Assembly: GCA_944381175.1 (NCBI GenBank)
Contig: CALWKD010000020.1
Location: 44,390 to 108,389, forward strand
Direction: 5' to 3'
Origin: an uncultured Clostridia bacterium
GTDB taxonomy: Bacteria; Bacillota; Clostridia; Christensenellales; UBA1242
DNA length: 64,000 nucleotides
The notes under the pieces: model-generated
Seen by the model: the letters and a program-made list of their open reading frames with translations, nothing else
Database searches by the model: none
Told to the model about the DNA's origin: nothing
Program-made: the position numbers and the translations under genes
In this document: positions 44,752-52,531 of the stretch, in pieces
Layout: every line of letters begins with the position of its first letter
How positions within the stretch are numbered: the stretch's first letter is position 1

Positions 44752-44913
44752 ATGGCAGCACCAAAACGCAAAATTATTACGCTCGAATGCACAGAATGCA
44801 AAGAGAGAAATTATTCAACTGAGAAAAACACAGCAAACAACGCTGAGAGAATTGAGATTTCTAAGTTTTGTCCAAGATGCAACAAGCGTACAAAACATAA
44901 AGAAACAAAATAA
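44752..44913 (+). CDS. rpmG: 50S ribosomal protein L33, zinc-ribbon form
   Basis: A 53-aa ribosomal protein starting [20 protein letters not shown], with two CxxC pairs (CTEC and CPRC) that bind zinc; this is the C+ form, as opposed to the zinc-free paralogue made under zinc limitation. AGGAG precedes the ATG. It is the first gene of the rpmG-secE-nusG cluster conserved in Firmicutes. Confidence 0.95.
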   Translation: MAAPKRKIITLECTECKERNYSTEKNTANNAERIEISKFCPRCNKRTKHKETK

Positions 44914-44930
44914 TGATTTTGGAGGATAGT

Positions 44931-45308
44931 ATGTCTAAAAAGCAAAAAGTTCTCGAAGCGGAAGTGACAGAAGAAGGTTTGAAGGCAGAAGACAATAATG
45001 CCATAAACAATGCTGTTGCTGGAAACAAGACAGAGACCAAAAAGACAAAAGAAAAAGATAAATCCAAAGATAAAGAAAAAAACAAGAAGAAAGACAAGAA
45101 GGATAAGAAAGACAAGAAGAGTTTTGGCAGAAAGATAAAGGAAACCACTTCCGAACTTAAGAAGGTTACTTGGCCGACATTTGGAGAGGTTTGCAAAAAA
45201 ACGGGCATTGTTATCGCTTTCGTGCTTATTGCTGGAGTTTTCTTGTATGGAGTGAACTATTTGCTTGGAGGACTTGTAAATCTCCTCATAAATGGCACTT
45301 GGGTTTAA
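44931..45308 (+). CDS. secE: Preprotein translocase subunit SecE
   Basis: Small essential component of the SecYEG channel. The 125-aa protein has an unusually long, lysine-rich, low-complexity N-terminal extension (residues ~1-68, many KDKK repeats), then the conserved amphipathic helix TTSELKKVTWPTFGEV and a single TM segment (IVIAFVLIAGVFLYGVNYLL). Bacterial SecE of this type is often only 60-75 aa, so the basic extension is notable. ATG 44931 follows GGAGG; it lies 17 nt after rpmG. Confidence 0.93.
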   Translation: MSKKQKVLEAEVTEEGLKAEDNNAINNAVAGNKTETKKTKEKDKSKDKEKNKKKDKKDKKDKKSFGRKIKETTSELKKVTWPTFGEVCKKTGIVIAFVLIAGVFLYGVNYLLGGLVNLLINGTWV

Positions 45309-45397
45309 GAAACTTCTTGGCGGAGGCTTGTTGTCTTTTTGCAGTCTGCAATAGGACATACTTGCAAAAATCAAAATTTTAAGGGGAACTAAAAAGA

Positions 45398-45925
45398 ATG
45401 GAACATTCAAAAGAGCCTAAATGGTATGTGCTTCACACTTTTTCAGGATATGAAAATGTCGCAAAGGAAAACCTTGAGACCGTTGTTGAGAAGTTTGGTC
45501 TGCAGGACAGAATTTTTGATATTGTTATTCCAGAGGAAGATGTTATCGAAGAAAAAAATGGCAAGAAAAAATTGGTTACAAGAAAGAGTATGCCTTGCTA
45601 TTTGTTTGTCAAGATGATTTATGGTGACGACCTTTGGCACAATGTCACAAGAACTCGTGGAATAACAGGTTTTGTTGGACCAAAGGGAAGACCATTGGCA
45701 CTCACAGATGAAGAGGTCATCAAAAACAGACTTGAAAAAATCAAGGTTGAGACAGACATTGAAGTGGGCGACCAAGTGGAGATTGTTGAGGGTGCTCTTG
45801 ACAAGATGATTGGAAAAGTTGTCTCTGTTGACACTGAAAATCAGAAACTTGTTGTCACTGTCGAGATGTTCGGAAGAGAGAACAATGTTGAACTTGAGTT
45901 TGGTCAAGTTCGCAAAGTTAATTAG
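45398..45925 (+). CDS. nusG: Transcription termination/antitermination factor NusG
   Basis: RNA polymerase-associated elongation factor. The 175-aa protein starts with the NGN domain WYVLHTFSGYENVAKENLE, contains PGYV-like MPCYLFVKM and the loop NVTRTRGITGFVGP, then the C-terminal KOW domain VGDQVEIVEGALDKMIGKV. AAGGGGA lies 10 nt before the ATG. It follows secE by 89 nt in the conserved cluster, before rplK and rplA. Confidence 0.96.
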   Translation: MEHSKEPKWYVLHTFSGYENVAKENLETVVEKFGLQDRIFDIVIPEEDVIEEKNGKKKLVTRKSMPCYLFVKMIYGDDLWHNVTRTRGITGFVGPKGRPLALTDEEVIKNRLEKIKVETDIEVGDQVEIVEGALDKMIGKVVSVDTENQKLVVTVEMFGRENNVELEFGQVRKVN

Positions 45926-45964
45926 TAAGGTTGATTTGTCCATAAAAATGTTAATGGTGTGTAT

Positions 45965-46267
45965 ATGAAATTCAAAAAAAATAAAGAAGAAAAAAAAGAA
46001 GCAGTTTTTGAAGATGTAAATTTTGATGATTTAGAAAAAAATTCAAAACATCAATCATCTCTTGGACCATTAGCAGAAATGCTTGATGAAATTGATGGCA
46101 AAAAATTAAATGACGAACAGCAAGACAATTTTCTTAGTTCAAATCCTTTAAAAAACAGGAAGCAGAAAAAACAGACAATGAGGAACACTATGCATCGAGG
46201 CATTGAAGGGTATTGGGTTGAACAAGGAAATAAAAAATCAAAATTTTGGAAGGAAATCAATCGATAA
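45965..46267 (+). CDS. Unrecognised 100-aa charged protein between nusG and rplK
   Basis: Starts MKFKKNKEEKKEAVFEDVNF at ATG 45965 (an in-frame GTG two codons earlier is possible). It is hydrophilic, acidic then basic (NRKQKKQTMRN), and ends in GIEGYWVEQGNKKSKFWKE, which looks like a small conserved aromatic motif. No domain recognised. No clear Shine-Dalgarno. Its codons are AT-richer than those of nusG and rplK (AAA, GAA, TTA, CAT), which suggests later insertion into the ancestral cluster. Only 39 nt separate it from nusG. Confidence 0.6.
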   Translation: MKFKKNKEEKKEAVFEDVNFDDLEKNSKHQSSLGPLAEMLDEIDGKKLNDEQQDNFLSSNPLKNRKQKKQTMRNTMHRGIEGYWVEQGNKKSKFWKEINR

Positions 46268-46343
46268 TATTGAAAATTTAATATTTTGAGAGTAAAATCT
46301 CTTTAAAATATTGTCCTCGGCATGACACTAAACTGCTAGTTTT

Positions 46344-46376
46344 GTGGGAGAACTGGCCAAAGTTCAATAAAACCAC
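46344..46376 (+). promoter_or_regulatory. Putative L1-binding autoregulatory leader of rplK-rplA
   Basis: GTGG (46344-46347) pairs with CCAC (46373-46376), enclosing GAG, a short AACT/AGTT stem and an unpaired CAATAAAA. This is the layout of L1-binding leaders found before rplK in many Firmicutes, placed just before the AGGAGG (46380-46385). Ribosomal protein L1 is known to repress the L11-L1 operon by binding such an element. Confidence 0.5.
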
Positions 46377-46392
46377 ATTAGGAGGAAGAAAA

Positions 46393-46818
46393 ATGGCAAA
46401 AAAAGTTAAAGCAGTTGTAAAATTACAACTCGAAGCGGGTAAAGCCACTCCAGGACCACCAGTTGGTTCTTCACTTGGACCTCACGGTATCAACATTGCG
46501 GGCTTTACAAAGGAATTTAATGAGAAAACCGCATCTCAAGCAGGGTTTATCATTCCAGTTGTGATAACTATCTACGAAGACAGAAGTTTCACATTTGAAT
46601 TGAAAACTCCACCTGCAGCAGTTCTTATCAAGAAGGCTATCGGTCTTGACAAGGGTTCTGCAAAACCAAACACACAAAAAGTCGGAAAAATCACCAAGGA
46701 GCAAATCAGGAAAATTGCTGAGACAAAAATGCCTGACTTAAACGCTTCTTCGATTGAAAGTGCTATGTCTATGATTGCTGGTGCAGCAAGAAGTATGGGC
46801 GTGGAAGTTGTTGACTAG
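46393..46818 (+). CDS. rplK: 50S ribosomal protein L11
   Basis: Part of the GTPase-associated centre with 23S rRNA helices 43-44 and the L10-L12 stalk. The 141-aa protein has the hallmark start [38 protein letters not shown] and the C-terminal rRNA-binding [14 protein letters not shown] with [17 protein letters not shown] precedes ATG 46393; an upstream frame start at 46342 lies within the leader and is rejected. rplA follows 11 nt later. Confidence 0.97.
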   Translation: MAKKVKAVVKLQLEAGKATPGPPVGSSLGPHGINIAGFTKEFNEKTASQAGFIIPVVITIYEDRSFTFELKTPPAAVLIKKAIGLDKGSAKPNTQKVGKITKEQIRKIAETKMPDLNASSIESAMSMIAGAARSMGVEVVD

Positions 46819-46829
46819 GAAGGTGAATT

Positions 46830-47513
46830 ATGAATAAAGGTAAGAGATACAATAAAAGCCTTGAAAGTTTCGACAAATCTATGTCTTACGACATCAACAA
46901 GGCGATTGACAATGTTATAAGCACGGCAACTGCGAAGTTTGATGAGACGGTTGAACTCCACGTTAAACTCGGAGTTGACGGAAGAAACGCCGACCAACAA
47001 GTTCGTGGCGTCGTTGTTTTGCCAAATGGAACAGGAAAGTCTGTCAAAGTTTTGGTTATTGCTCGTGGCGACAAGGCTGACGAAGCAGTGAAAGCGGGAG
47101 CAGATTTCGTTGGTGCTGAGGATATGGTTGCAAAAATCAATGGCGGGTGGCTTGATTTTGATGTTGCTATCACAACTCCAGATATGATGGGTGTTGTTGG
47201 TAGAATTGCAAAGATTCTTGGACCAAAAGGCTTGATGCCAAACCCAAAGAGCGGAACAGTTACAAATGATGTGACAAAGGCCATCAATGATGTTAAGGCT
47301 GGAAAGGTTGAGTACAGATTGGACAAGACAAACAATGTTCACGTAATCATCGGCAAAAAGAGTTTCGGCCGTGACAAACTCATTGAAAACTTCAACACAG
47401 TTATGGACGCAATTGTCAAGGCAAAACCTGCAGCAGCGAAAGGTCAATATATCAGAAGCGTGACTTTGGCTTCGACAATGGGCCCAGGCGTTAAGGTTTC
47501 TTACAATGTTTAA
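46830..47513 (+). CDS. rplA: 50S ribosomal protein L1
   Basis: L1-stalk protein and translational repressor of its own operon. The 227-aa protein has the family motifs [43 protein letters not shown] and the end ATMGPGVKV-like [20 protein letters not shown] precedes the ATG. It is followed at once by a terminator; the rplJ, rplL, rpoB and rpoC genes that usually come next are not here. Confidence 0.97.
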   Translation: MNKGKRYNKSLESFDKSMSYDINKAIDNVISTATAKFDETVELHVKLGVDGRNADQQVRGVVVLPNGTGKSVKVLVIARGDKADEAVKAGADFVGAEDMVAKINGGWLDFDVAITTPDMMGVVGRIAKILGPKGLMPNPKSGTVTNDVTKAINDVKAGKVEYRLDKTNNVHVIIGKKSFGRDKLIENFNTVMDAIVKAKPAAAKGQYIRSVTLASTMGPGVKVSYNV

Positions 47514-47518
47514 GATTT

Positions 47519-47543
47519 AAAGCAGGCGTCGTCCTGCTTTTTG
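47519..47543 (+). terminator. Terminator of rplK-rplA
   Basis: AAAGCAGG (47519-47526) pairs with CCTGCTTT (47533-47540), followed by T. Confidence 0.85.
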
Positions 47544-47647
47544 TCGCTAAAAAGACCTACTTTTTTTCGACAATAAAAGTGCTTTTATTTCAGCATAGGA
47601 ATAAAAGTCCTTCGCAAAATACTTTTAAAATTTGAAGTGCATTTCAT

Positions 47648-47677
47648 TTGACTTGCACAGCAAATTTAAGTTAAAAT
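47648..47677 (+). promoter_or_regulatory. Promoter of the 1453-aa surface gene
   Basis: TTGACT (47648-47653), an 18-nt spacer and TAAAAT (47672-47677). AAGGAG (47706-47711) precedes the ATG at 47722 by 10-11 nt. Confidence 0.65.
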
Positions 47678-47721
47678 ATGTTCTATAGAAAAAATAGACT
47701 ATTTAAGGAGATTTTACTTAT

Positions 47722-50700
47722 ATGAAACTTAAAAGAAAAAATCGCTCCGTGCTCTTTAGAGGAATGGTGCTGGCAACAGCCTTGGCTTTTTCCGTGCTTT
47801 GTTTTCCAGTGAAAGAGATTGTTGTTTCCGCTGAGCAGTTGGATGAAAACACTGATTACACCTATATGACAATCGGGACAAGAAAGGAAGAAGTTTCCAC
47901 AACTGTGACAAAAGGTGCAACTTATGTCATTCCAAAGGCTTACATCGGAGGAGATAGAGAGTTTGTTGTAGGTGGAGAGGTCCCAGAAGATCCAGATTTC
48001 GGCTCTGGTGTAACTCTTAAGTCATCAAAAATCACAGTTAAGTACAGTTCGGATGTGCTTGGTGGAGTTAAGGATGGCGTGGCAGTAAATTCTGCAGAAG
48101 AGACAGACTCAGACGGGTTTGTCACTGTTTCTGGAGACAACCAATTTTCATTTACTGCAAACAAAGTTGGCTCTTACACCGTGACATATTCCTACACATA
48201 TGAAATTGGCGGGGTAAGTTACACAAACAACTATGACCTCACAGTGACAAGCGAAATCACAGATGCAGACATCAGTTTTGAAGATAACTCAAAAATTATT
48301 TTGCCAAGCATTCTTGATTTGTCAGAGGCAAAAAAGAGTGATGGCTCTTACAAAGATATGTACATTCCATTGCCAGAACTTACTGATGACGACGGAAATG
48401 AAATTGACACAACTGCTGAGGATTTTGAATTTATCACTTCAAGCACAAGCGTTGGAACAACTGGCAAAGCAAAACAACTTTTGATTCAAGTCAGTGCAAG
48501 CACAAACACCACAAGGGTTGAAGTTTCGGGAGATGCTGAGAGCGGATTCTATATCGCAGGCACAGTCTTCTCAGATCCAAACTATGGTGCAGGAAAATAC
48601 ACAGTCACATATTCTTATTACGAAAACGGCGAATTTATTGCTTCGACAACAAAAACTTCACAAGTTTATTCAGAGCAAGATTCATATTATGAAGATTATG
48701 CACTTAGACTCCAACTTGATTCAGATTTCACTGACGACGGGCAAACTGGTGTTGAGTCAACTTTGCCAACTGCAAGCGGTTTGACATCTTCTTCAACTGA
48801 TCCTGCAAGTGAGGCTGTTGATATTTATTACACAGTGACAGTTTATTACAAGACTTCAGTTTCTGGAAAATATCAAGTTATCGATGCAACAAAATATAAT
48901 CAAGAAGCGGAAGAAAGGGGAGAGGATCCAGTTGTTGATGAAGAGACAGGGGCACTTATCGACCCAACAAGATTCACTCCACTTGATGACGGTTACTATT
49001 CATTTGTTTATGAGGCATATGATTATTACTATGACGATGATGCAGGAAAGGATGCTTCAGTAAACAGAGACCACTATTACAAAACAGACCTTGGAAGATA
49101 TGAGTTTGTAAATATCAAAGATGAAAGAGCCCCAACTCCAACAGTTTATGTTGCGACAAAGGATGGTTCTTTGGACGATGAGGATGCTTCTTCAAAAATT
49201 GCAACAAGAGCAAATCCACAGAGCGTGATCGTTTATGCGATTGGAATTGACGACAATGTTTCAAAGGCTGGAGAAGACGGAGTTGTTCTCACAAGAAGAA
49301 TTATGACAGATGAAACAGTTGCAAAACTTACCCTTTCTTCAACAGACGAAAGAGATTACAGCGACTACAACCTCATCTTCAACTATAGAGGCCGTGACGG
49401 ACTTAAAAATTATAACTACCTTGTAAGAAAGCAAATTGAAGCCGAAGAAGTGCCTGTTGAGGACACAGAGGAGGCAACTTTGGCTTGGCTTGCTGAAAAC
49501 AAATATCTGATTGTTGTTGACAATGCAAATTATGGAACAATCTATGACCTTTTCAAAGATGCAAATGTTTTTGACGGAACTGTCACAGATGCAGCAACTG
49601 CACTCACTTGGTTTAAGAGTGATGCCGCACTTGAAAAAGGTTTCGCATATGTAGATTGCGACCAAACATTCGGTGCTTCTGCTTCAACAACTGGTGGAAT
49701 GGGAGTTGGACAATATTATATCCACTACATTGCAAAAGATGCAGCAGGAAATGAAACAGACATCACAAAGAGAATTTATATTCGTGAATTTGAAGATGTT
49801 GAAAGCCCAGATATCACTTTCTCAACTTCACTTGCTGACTCATATTTGCCAACATCCACAATCTCTTTTGATGCTCCAACAGCATCAGACAACATTGACG
49901 AAAATATGTCAATGAAAGTGATGTATAGATATCTCAATGAGGAGGGAGAAGTTGTCACAGTCTATGACGAAGACGGCTCGACTCCAATCTCAACAGAAAA
50001 CTTGTCAGACCTTTGGACAGATTTGGGAACAGACCCAGACCTTGACTCAGTTAGAGATGACAACAACACACTTATCACAGAGAAATATTCCGCATACCAC
50101 AGCGGTGATGATGACGGCTATGTTGATATAACAAGTCAAAATGCAACTTCTTACACAATCGACTTGTCAGAAGTTAAGGGAGCAACAAAGTTGCAAATTG
50201 TTGCGTATGTTTATGACGATATGGGAAATCCAATGCTTTACGGACAAACTATTGACATCACAAACATCCAAGACAATTATCCACCACAACTTTTGAGAGT
50301 AAATTCTTCTGAAAGCACTTTCATCACAGAATATGACCAAGGTGCAACAATCGCTCTTCCACAAGTTGTTGTGGCTGATGATGCTGTTGGCTATATGACA
50401 TATGATGTAAAAGTTGATTACATCAAGGACGGCGAGAGATACACCCGCACAGCAAGAGAATCAACTGCTGACAGACAAAATCAAGAAGGAATGGGAGTTT
50501 TCACAGTTAATGCAGGCGAGTTTGTCGCAGCAAATGAAGGAAACTACCAAGTGAGCATCGCAGTTAAGGATGCAAACAACAAGACAATTGTTGTATTTAC
50601 AAACTACACAGTTTCTGCAAGAGCAATCGTTCAAGAGCCAACAATCACATCAACTTTTGAAAGTCAAACGGTTGAACTTGATGACAAGCCAGTTATTGAA

Positions 50701-52083
50701 ATCCCAACTCCAACAGTAAGTTTTGAACTTGGCGACAGTGTGACATATGACACATACTCTGCGGACGGATATTCAGGAGATGCGACATATGTTGTGAGAG
50801 GTTTGAATGCCGACGGAAAGGCTACAAACTGGACAACAACTGGTGCAAAAGTTACAAACAGCACATTCACTCCAGACGCAACTGGTGAATACGAAATTCA
50901 ATACTCAGTAAAACTTGAAGCATACAACCAAAATGTATTCAAATACAATGAGGGTGGTTTGCATTACGACAATGAAAGCGACACAACAACATACACTGAA
51001 GCATACTATTCTCGTAACGATATGGAAGGAATAAGAGTTCGTATCGCTGAAAATGGTGACTATCAAATCGAGGATGCAGATAGGTATTATGTTATAAGAG
51101 TTGTTGACGGTGAGGCTAAACTTTACAATGCGGTTAACTCTGACTATGAAATCGATGCAGAAATTGACCCAGATTCTGACTTGAGTTCAGGTGACAACTT
51201 GTATCAAGTTGATTTGGAGCAATGGGTTAAAGATTTGAGATATTACAACTTGAAATCTGACATCTACACAATCACAGTGACAGACACTCAAGGACCAAGT
51301 GTTGCAAATTACAATTACAGCGACCAAGAGTTTATGACAGTTGAAGATTTCCAAGCAAACGGAATCACGGTTTACGGAATTGAAGCAACTGATGCGAGCG
51401 GAATTGATTGGACAAAGTCCCAAGTTGTGTTGAGTTGGAAGAGAGCAAACGGGACTTCTGCTGGTGACACTGGTTCAACCACCTACAGAGGAGAGGATGC
51501 TGCAAAGGATAACACATACAAATCTTCAGCATCAAACTTGAACGGAACTTACACAATCACCTACACAGTTTATGATTTGAAAGGAAACAGCACAACTGCA
51601 ACTTACACAATCAGTGTTGGTGACAATGAAGATCCAAAAATCACATTCCCAGAAGACTTTATCAAGACAAGTTACACGCTCAGAGACCAACTTGTAATTG
51701 ACCTTGACCCAACAAAAGTGATTATCACAGACAACAACCCAATGCCAGAAGATGCAACACCAAGAGTTAAACTTGTGAACACTTCAACAAACGAAGAAGT
51801 TAAATACAGCGTTGAGGGAACAAAATACATCTTTGACGCATTTGATTCCTCAGATGATTATGGTGTTGGTTCTTACACTTTGACAATTGAAGTTGAAGAC
51901 GCCGTTGGTCGTGTGACAACAGAAGAATTTACTTTTGATGTCACAACAGAGACAAGAGACAGCACTGAGACATACAAGATTGTCGGAACAGTTTTGATTG
52001 TCGTTTCTGTTCTTGTGCTTGCAGGTGTGATCATTTACTTCATCGTTTCAAAAGTAAAACTTGACAAAGAGCTTAAGAAATAG
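47722..52083 (+). CDS. Large (1453 aa) exported surface protein with bacterial Ig-like repeats and C-terminal TM anchor
   Basis: Signal peptide at residues 1-37 (basic KLKRKNR, hydrophobic core, cleavage likely after VSA). The ectodomain is a chain of beta-rich Ig-like units of roughly 90-130 residues, each ending in a pattern such as KDAAGNETDITKRIYI or YDLKGNSTTATYTISV, often followed by a PxITF start of the next unit (ESPDITF, EDPKITF). Several units are acidic, with many Asp and Glu possibly binding Ca2+. One TM helix (IVGTVLIVVSVLVLAGVIIYFIV) and the basic tail KVKLDKELKK finish the protein; no LPXTG. It has own promoter and terminator. It is convergent with the 2781-aa surface gene. Role inferred as adhesion or surface layer; no enzyme motif seen. 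Confidence 0.9.
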   Translation: MKLKRKNRSVLFRGMVLATALAFSVLCFPVKEIVVSAEQLDENTDYTYMTIGTRKEEVSTTVTKGATYVIPKAYIGGDREFVVGGEVPEDPDFGSGVTLKSSKITVKYSSDVLGGVKDGVAVNSAEETDSDGFVTVSGDNQFSFTANKVGSYTVTYSYTYEIGGVSYTNNYDLTVTSEITDADISFEDNSKIILPSILDLSEAKKSDGSYKDMYIPLPELTDDDGNEIDTTAEDFEFITSSTSVGTTGKAKQLLIQVSASTNTTRVEVSGDAESGFYIAGTVFSDPNYGAGKYTVTYSYYENGEFIASTTKTSQVYSEQDSYYEDYALRLQLDSDFTDDGQTGVESTLPTASGLTSSSTDPASEAVDIYYTVTVYYKTSVSGKYQVIDATKYNQEAEERGEDPVVDEETGALIDPTRFTPLDDGYYSFVYEAYDYYYDDDAGKDASVNRDHYYKTDLGRYEFVNIKDERAPTPTVYVATKDGSLDDEDASSKIATRANPQSVIVYAIGIDDNVSKAGEDGVVLTRRIMTDETVAKLTLSSTDERDYSDYNLIFNYRGRDGLKNYNYLVRKQIEAEEVPVEDTEEATLAWLAENKYLIVVDNANYGTIYDLFKDANVFDGTVTDAATALTWFKSDAALEKGFAYVDCDQTFGASASTTGGMGVGQYYIHYIAKDAAGNETDITKRIYIREFEDVESPDITFSTSLADSYLPTSTISFDAPTASDNIDENMSMKVMYRYLNEEGEVVTVYDEDGSTPISTENLSDLWTDLGTDPDLDSVRDDNNTLITEKYSAYHSGDDDGYVDITSQNATSYTIDLSEVKGATKLQIVAYVYDDMGNPMLYGQTIDITNIQDNYPPQLLRVNSSESTFITEYDQGATIALPQVVVADDAVGYMTYDVKVDYIKDGERYTRTARESTADRQNQEGMGVFTVNAGEFVAANEGNYQVSIAVKDANNKTIVVFTNYTVSARAIVQEPTITSTFESQTVELDDKPVIEIPTPTVSFELGDSVTYDTYSADGYSGDATYVVRGLNADGKATNWTTTGAKVTNSTFTPDATGEYEIQYSVKLEAYNQNVFKYNEGGLHYDNESDTTTYTEAYYSRNDMEGIRVRIAENGDYQIEDADRYYVIRVVDGEAKLYNAVNSDYEIDAEIDPDSDLSSGDNLYQVDLEQWVKDLRYYNLKSDIYTITVTDTQGPSVANYNYSDQEFMTVEDFQANGITVYGIEATDASGIDWTKSQVVLSWKRANGTSAGDTGSTTYRGEDAAKDNTYKSSASNLNGTYTITYTVYDLKGNSTTATYTISVGDNEDPKITFPEDFIKTSYTLRDQLVIDLDPTKVIITDNNPMPEDATPRVKLVNTSTNEEVKYSVEGTKYIFDAFDSSDDYGVGSYTLTIEVEDAVGRVTTEEFTFDVTTETRDSTETYKIVGTVLIVVSVLVLAGVIIYFIVSKVKLDKELKK

Positions 52084-52101
52084 TCAAAATATTATGGAAT
52101 A

Positions 52102-52135
52102 AAAAAAAGACTGAAATTTTGTTCAGTCTTTTTTT
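52102..52135 (+). terminator. Terminator of the 1453-aa surface gene
   Basis: AAAAAAGACTGAA (52103-52115) pairs with TTCAGTCTTTTTT, then T. Confidence 0.85.
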
Positions 52136-52185
52136 GCGATTTAATAAAATATTTAGAATTCAAAGTATTTTTAACCACGCATAAA

Positions 52186-52428
52186 TTGAAGGGAACTCCT
52201 GAATATTCAAAAAGAATACAAATTGCTATTGCATATGAAAAGCAAAAAGAGGAAAAAGTACCTCATCTCAGAAATTGTTTTTGCCCTAGATGCGGTAACA
52301 CTCTTGTTCGAAATAATAAATTAGGGAAAAATGTTAAGCTGATTCAAGGAACAACTGCGGAATGTGGGGTTTGCCACCTTAGAATTGATGTGGGAGATAA
52401 AAAGGCGTCTGCTGAAAGGCGAGTTTAA
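52186..52428 (+). CDS. Small zinc-ribbon-like protein, 80 aa, uncertain start
   Basis: Open from TTG 52186 (or an undetected upstream start) to TAA 52428. The centre CFCPRCGNTL followed 25 residues later by CGVCH gives a CxxC...CxxC zinc-ribbon pattern; the start is polar (GTPEYSKRIQIAIAYEKQKE) and the end basic. No Shine-Dalgarno precedes the TTG and no in-frame ATG or GTG is available. It may be a 5'-truncated remnant or use a rare start. It lies between two terminators in the gap between the convergent surface genes. No function assigned. Confidence 0.45.
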   Translation: MKGTPEYSKRIQIAIAYEKQKEEKVPHLRNCFCPRCGNTLVRNNKLGKNVKLIQGTTAECGVCHLRIDVGDKKASAERRV

Positions 52429-52462
52429 TTTTTGAAGCCTTAAAGTATGGCAAATATGCGTA

Positions 52463-52506
52463 AAAAAAGAATGATGTTTGGTTTTTACATCATTCTTTTT
52501 TTTATT
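52463..52506. terminator. Bidirectional terminator before the 2781-aa gene's 3' end
   Basis: AAAAAGAATGATGT (52464-52477) pairs with ACATCATTCTTTTT (52487-52500), flanked by A- and T-runs, between convergent genes. Confidence 0.85.
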
Positions 52507-52531
52507 TAAGACTGTAAGAATTCGTCTTATT

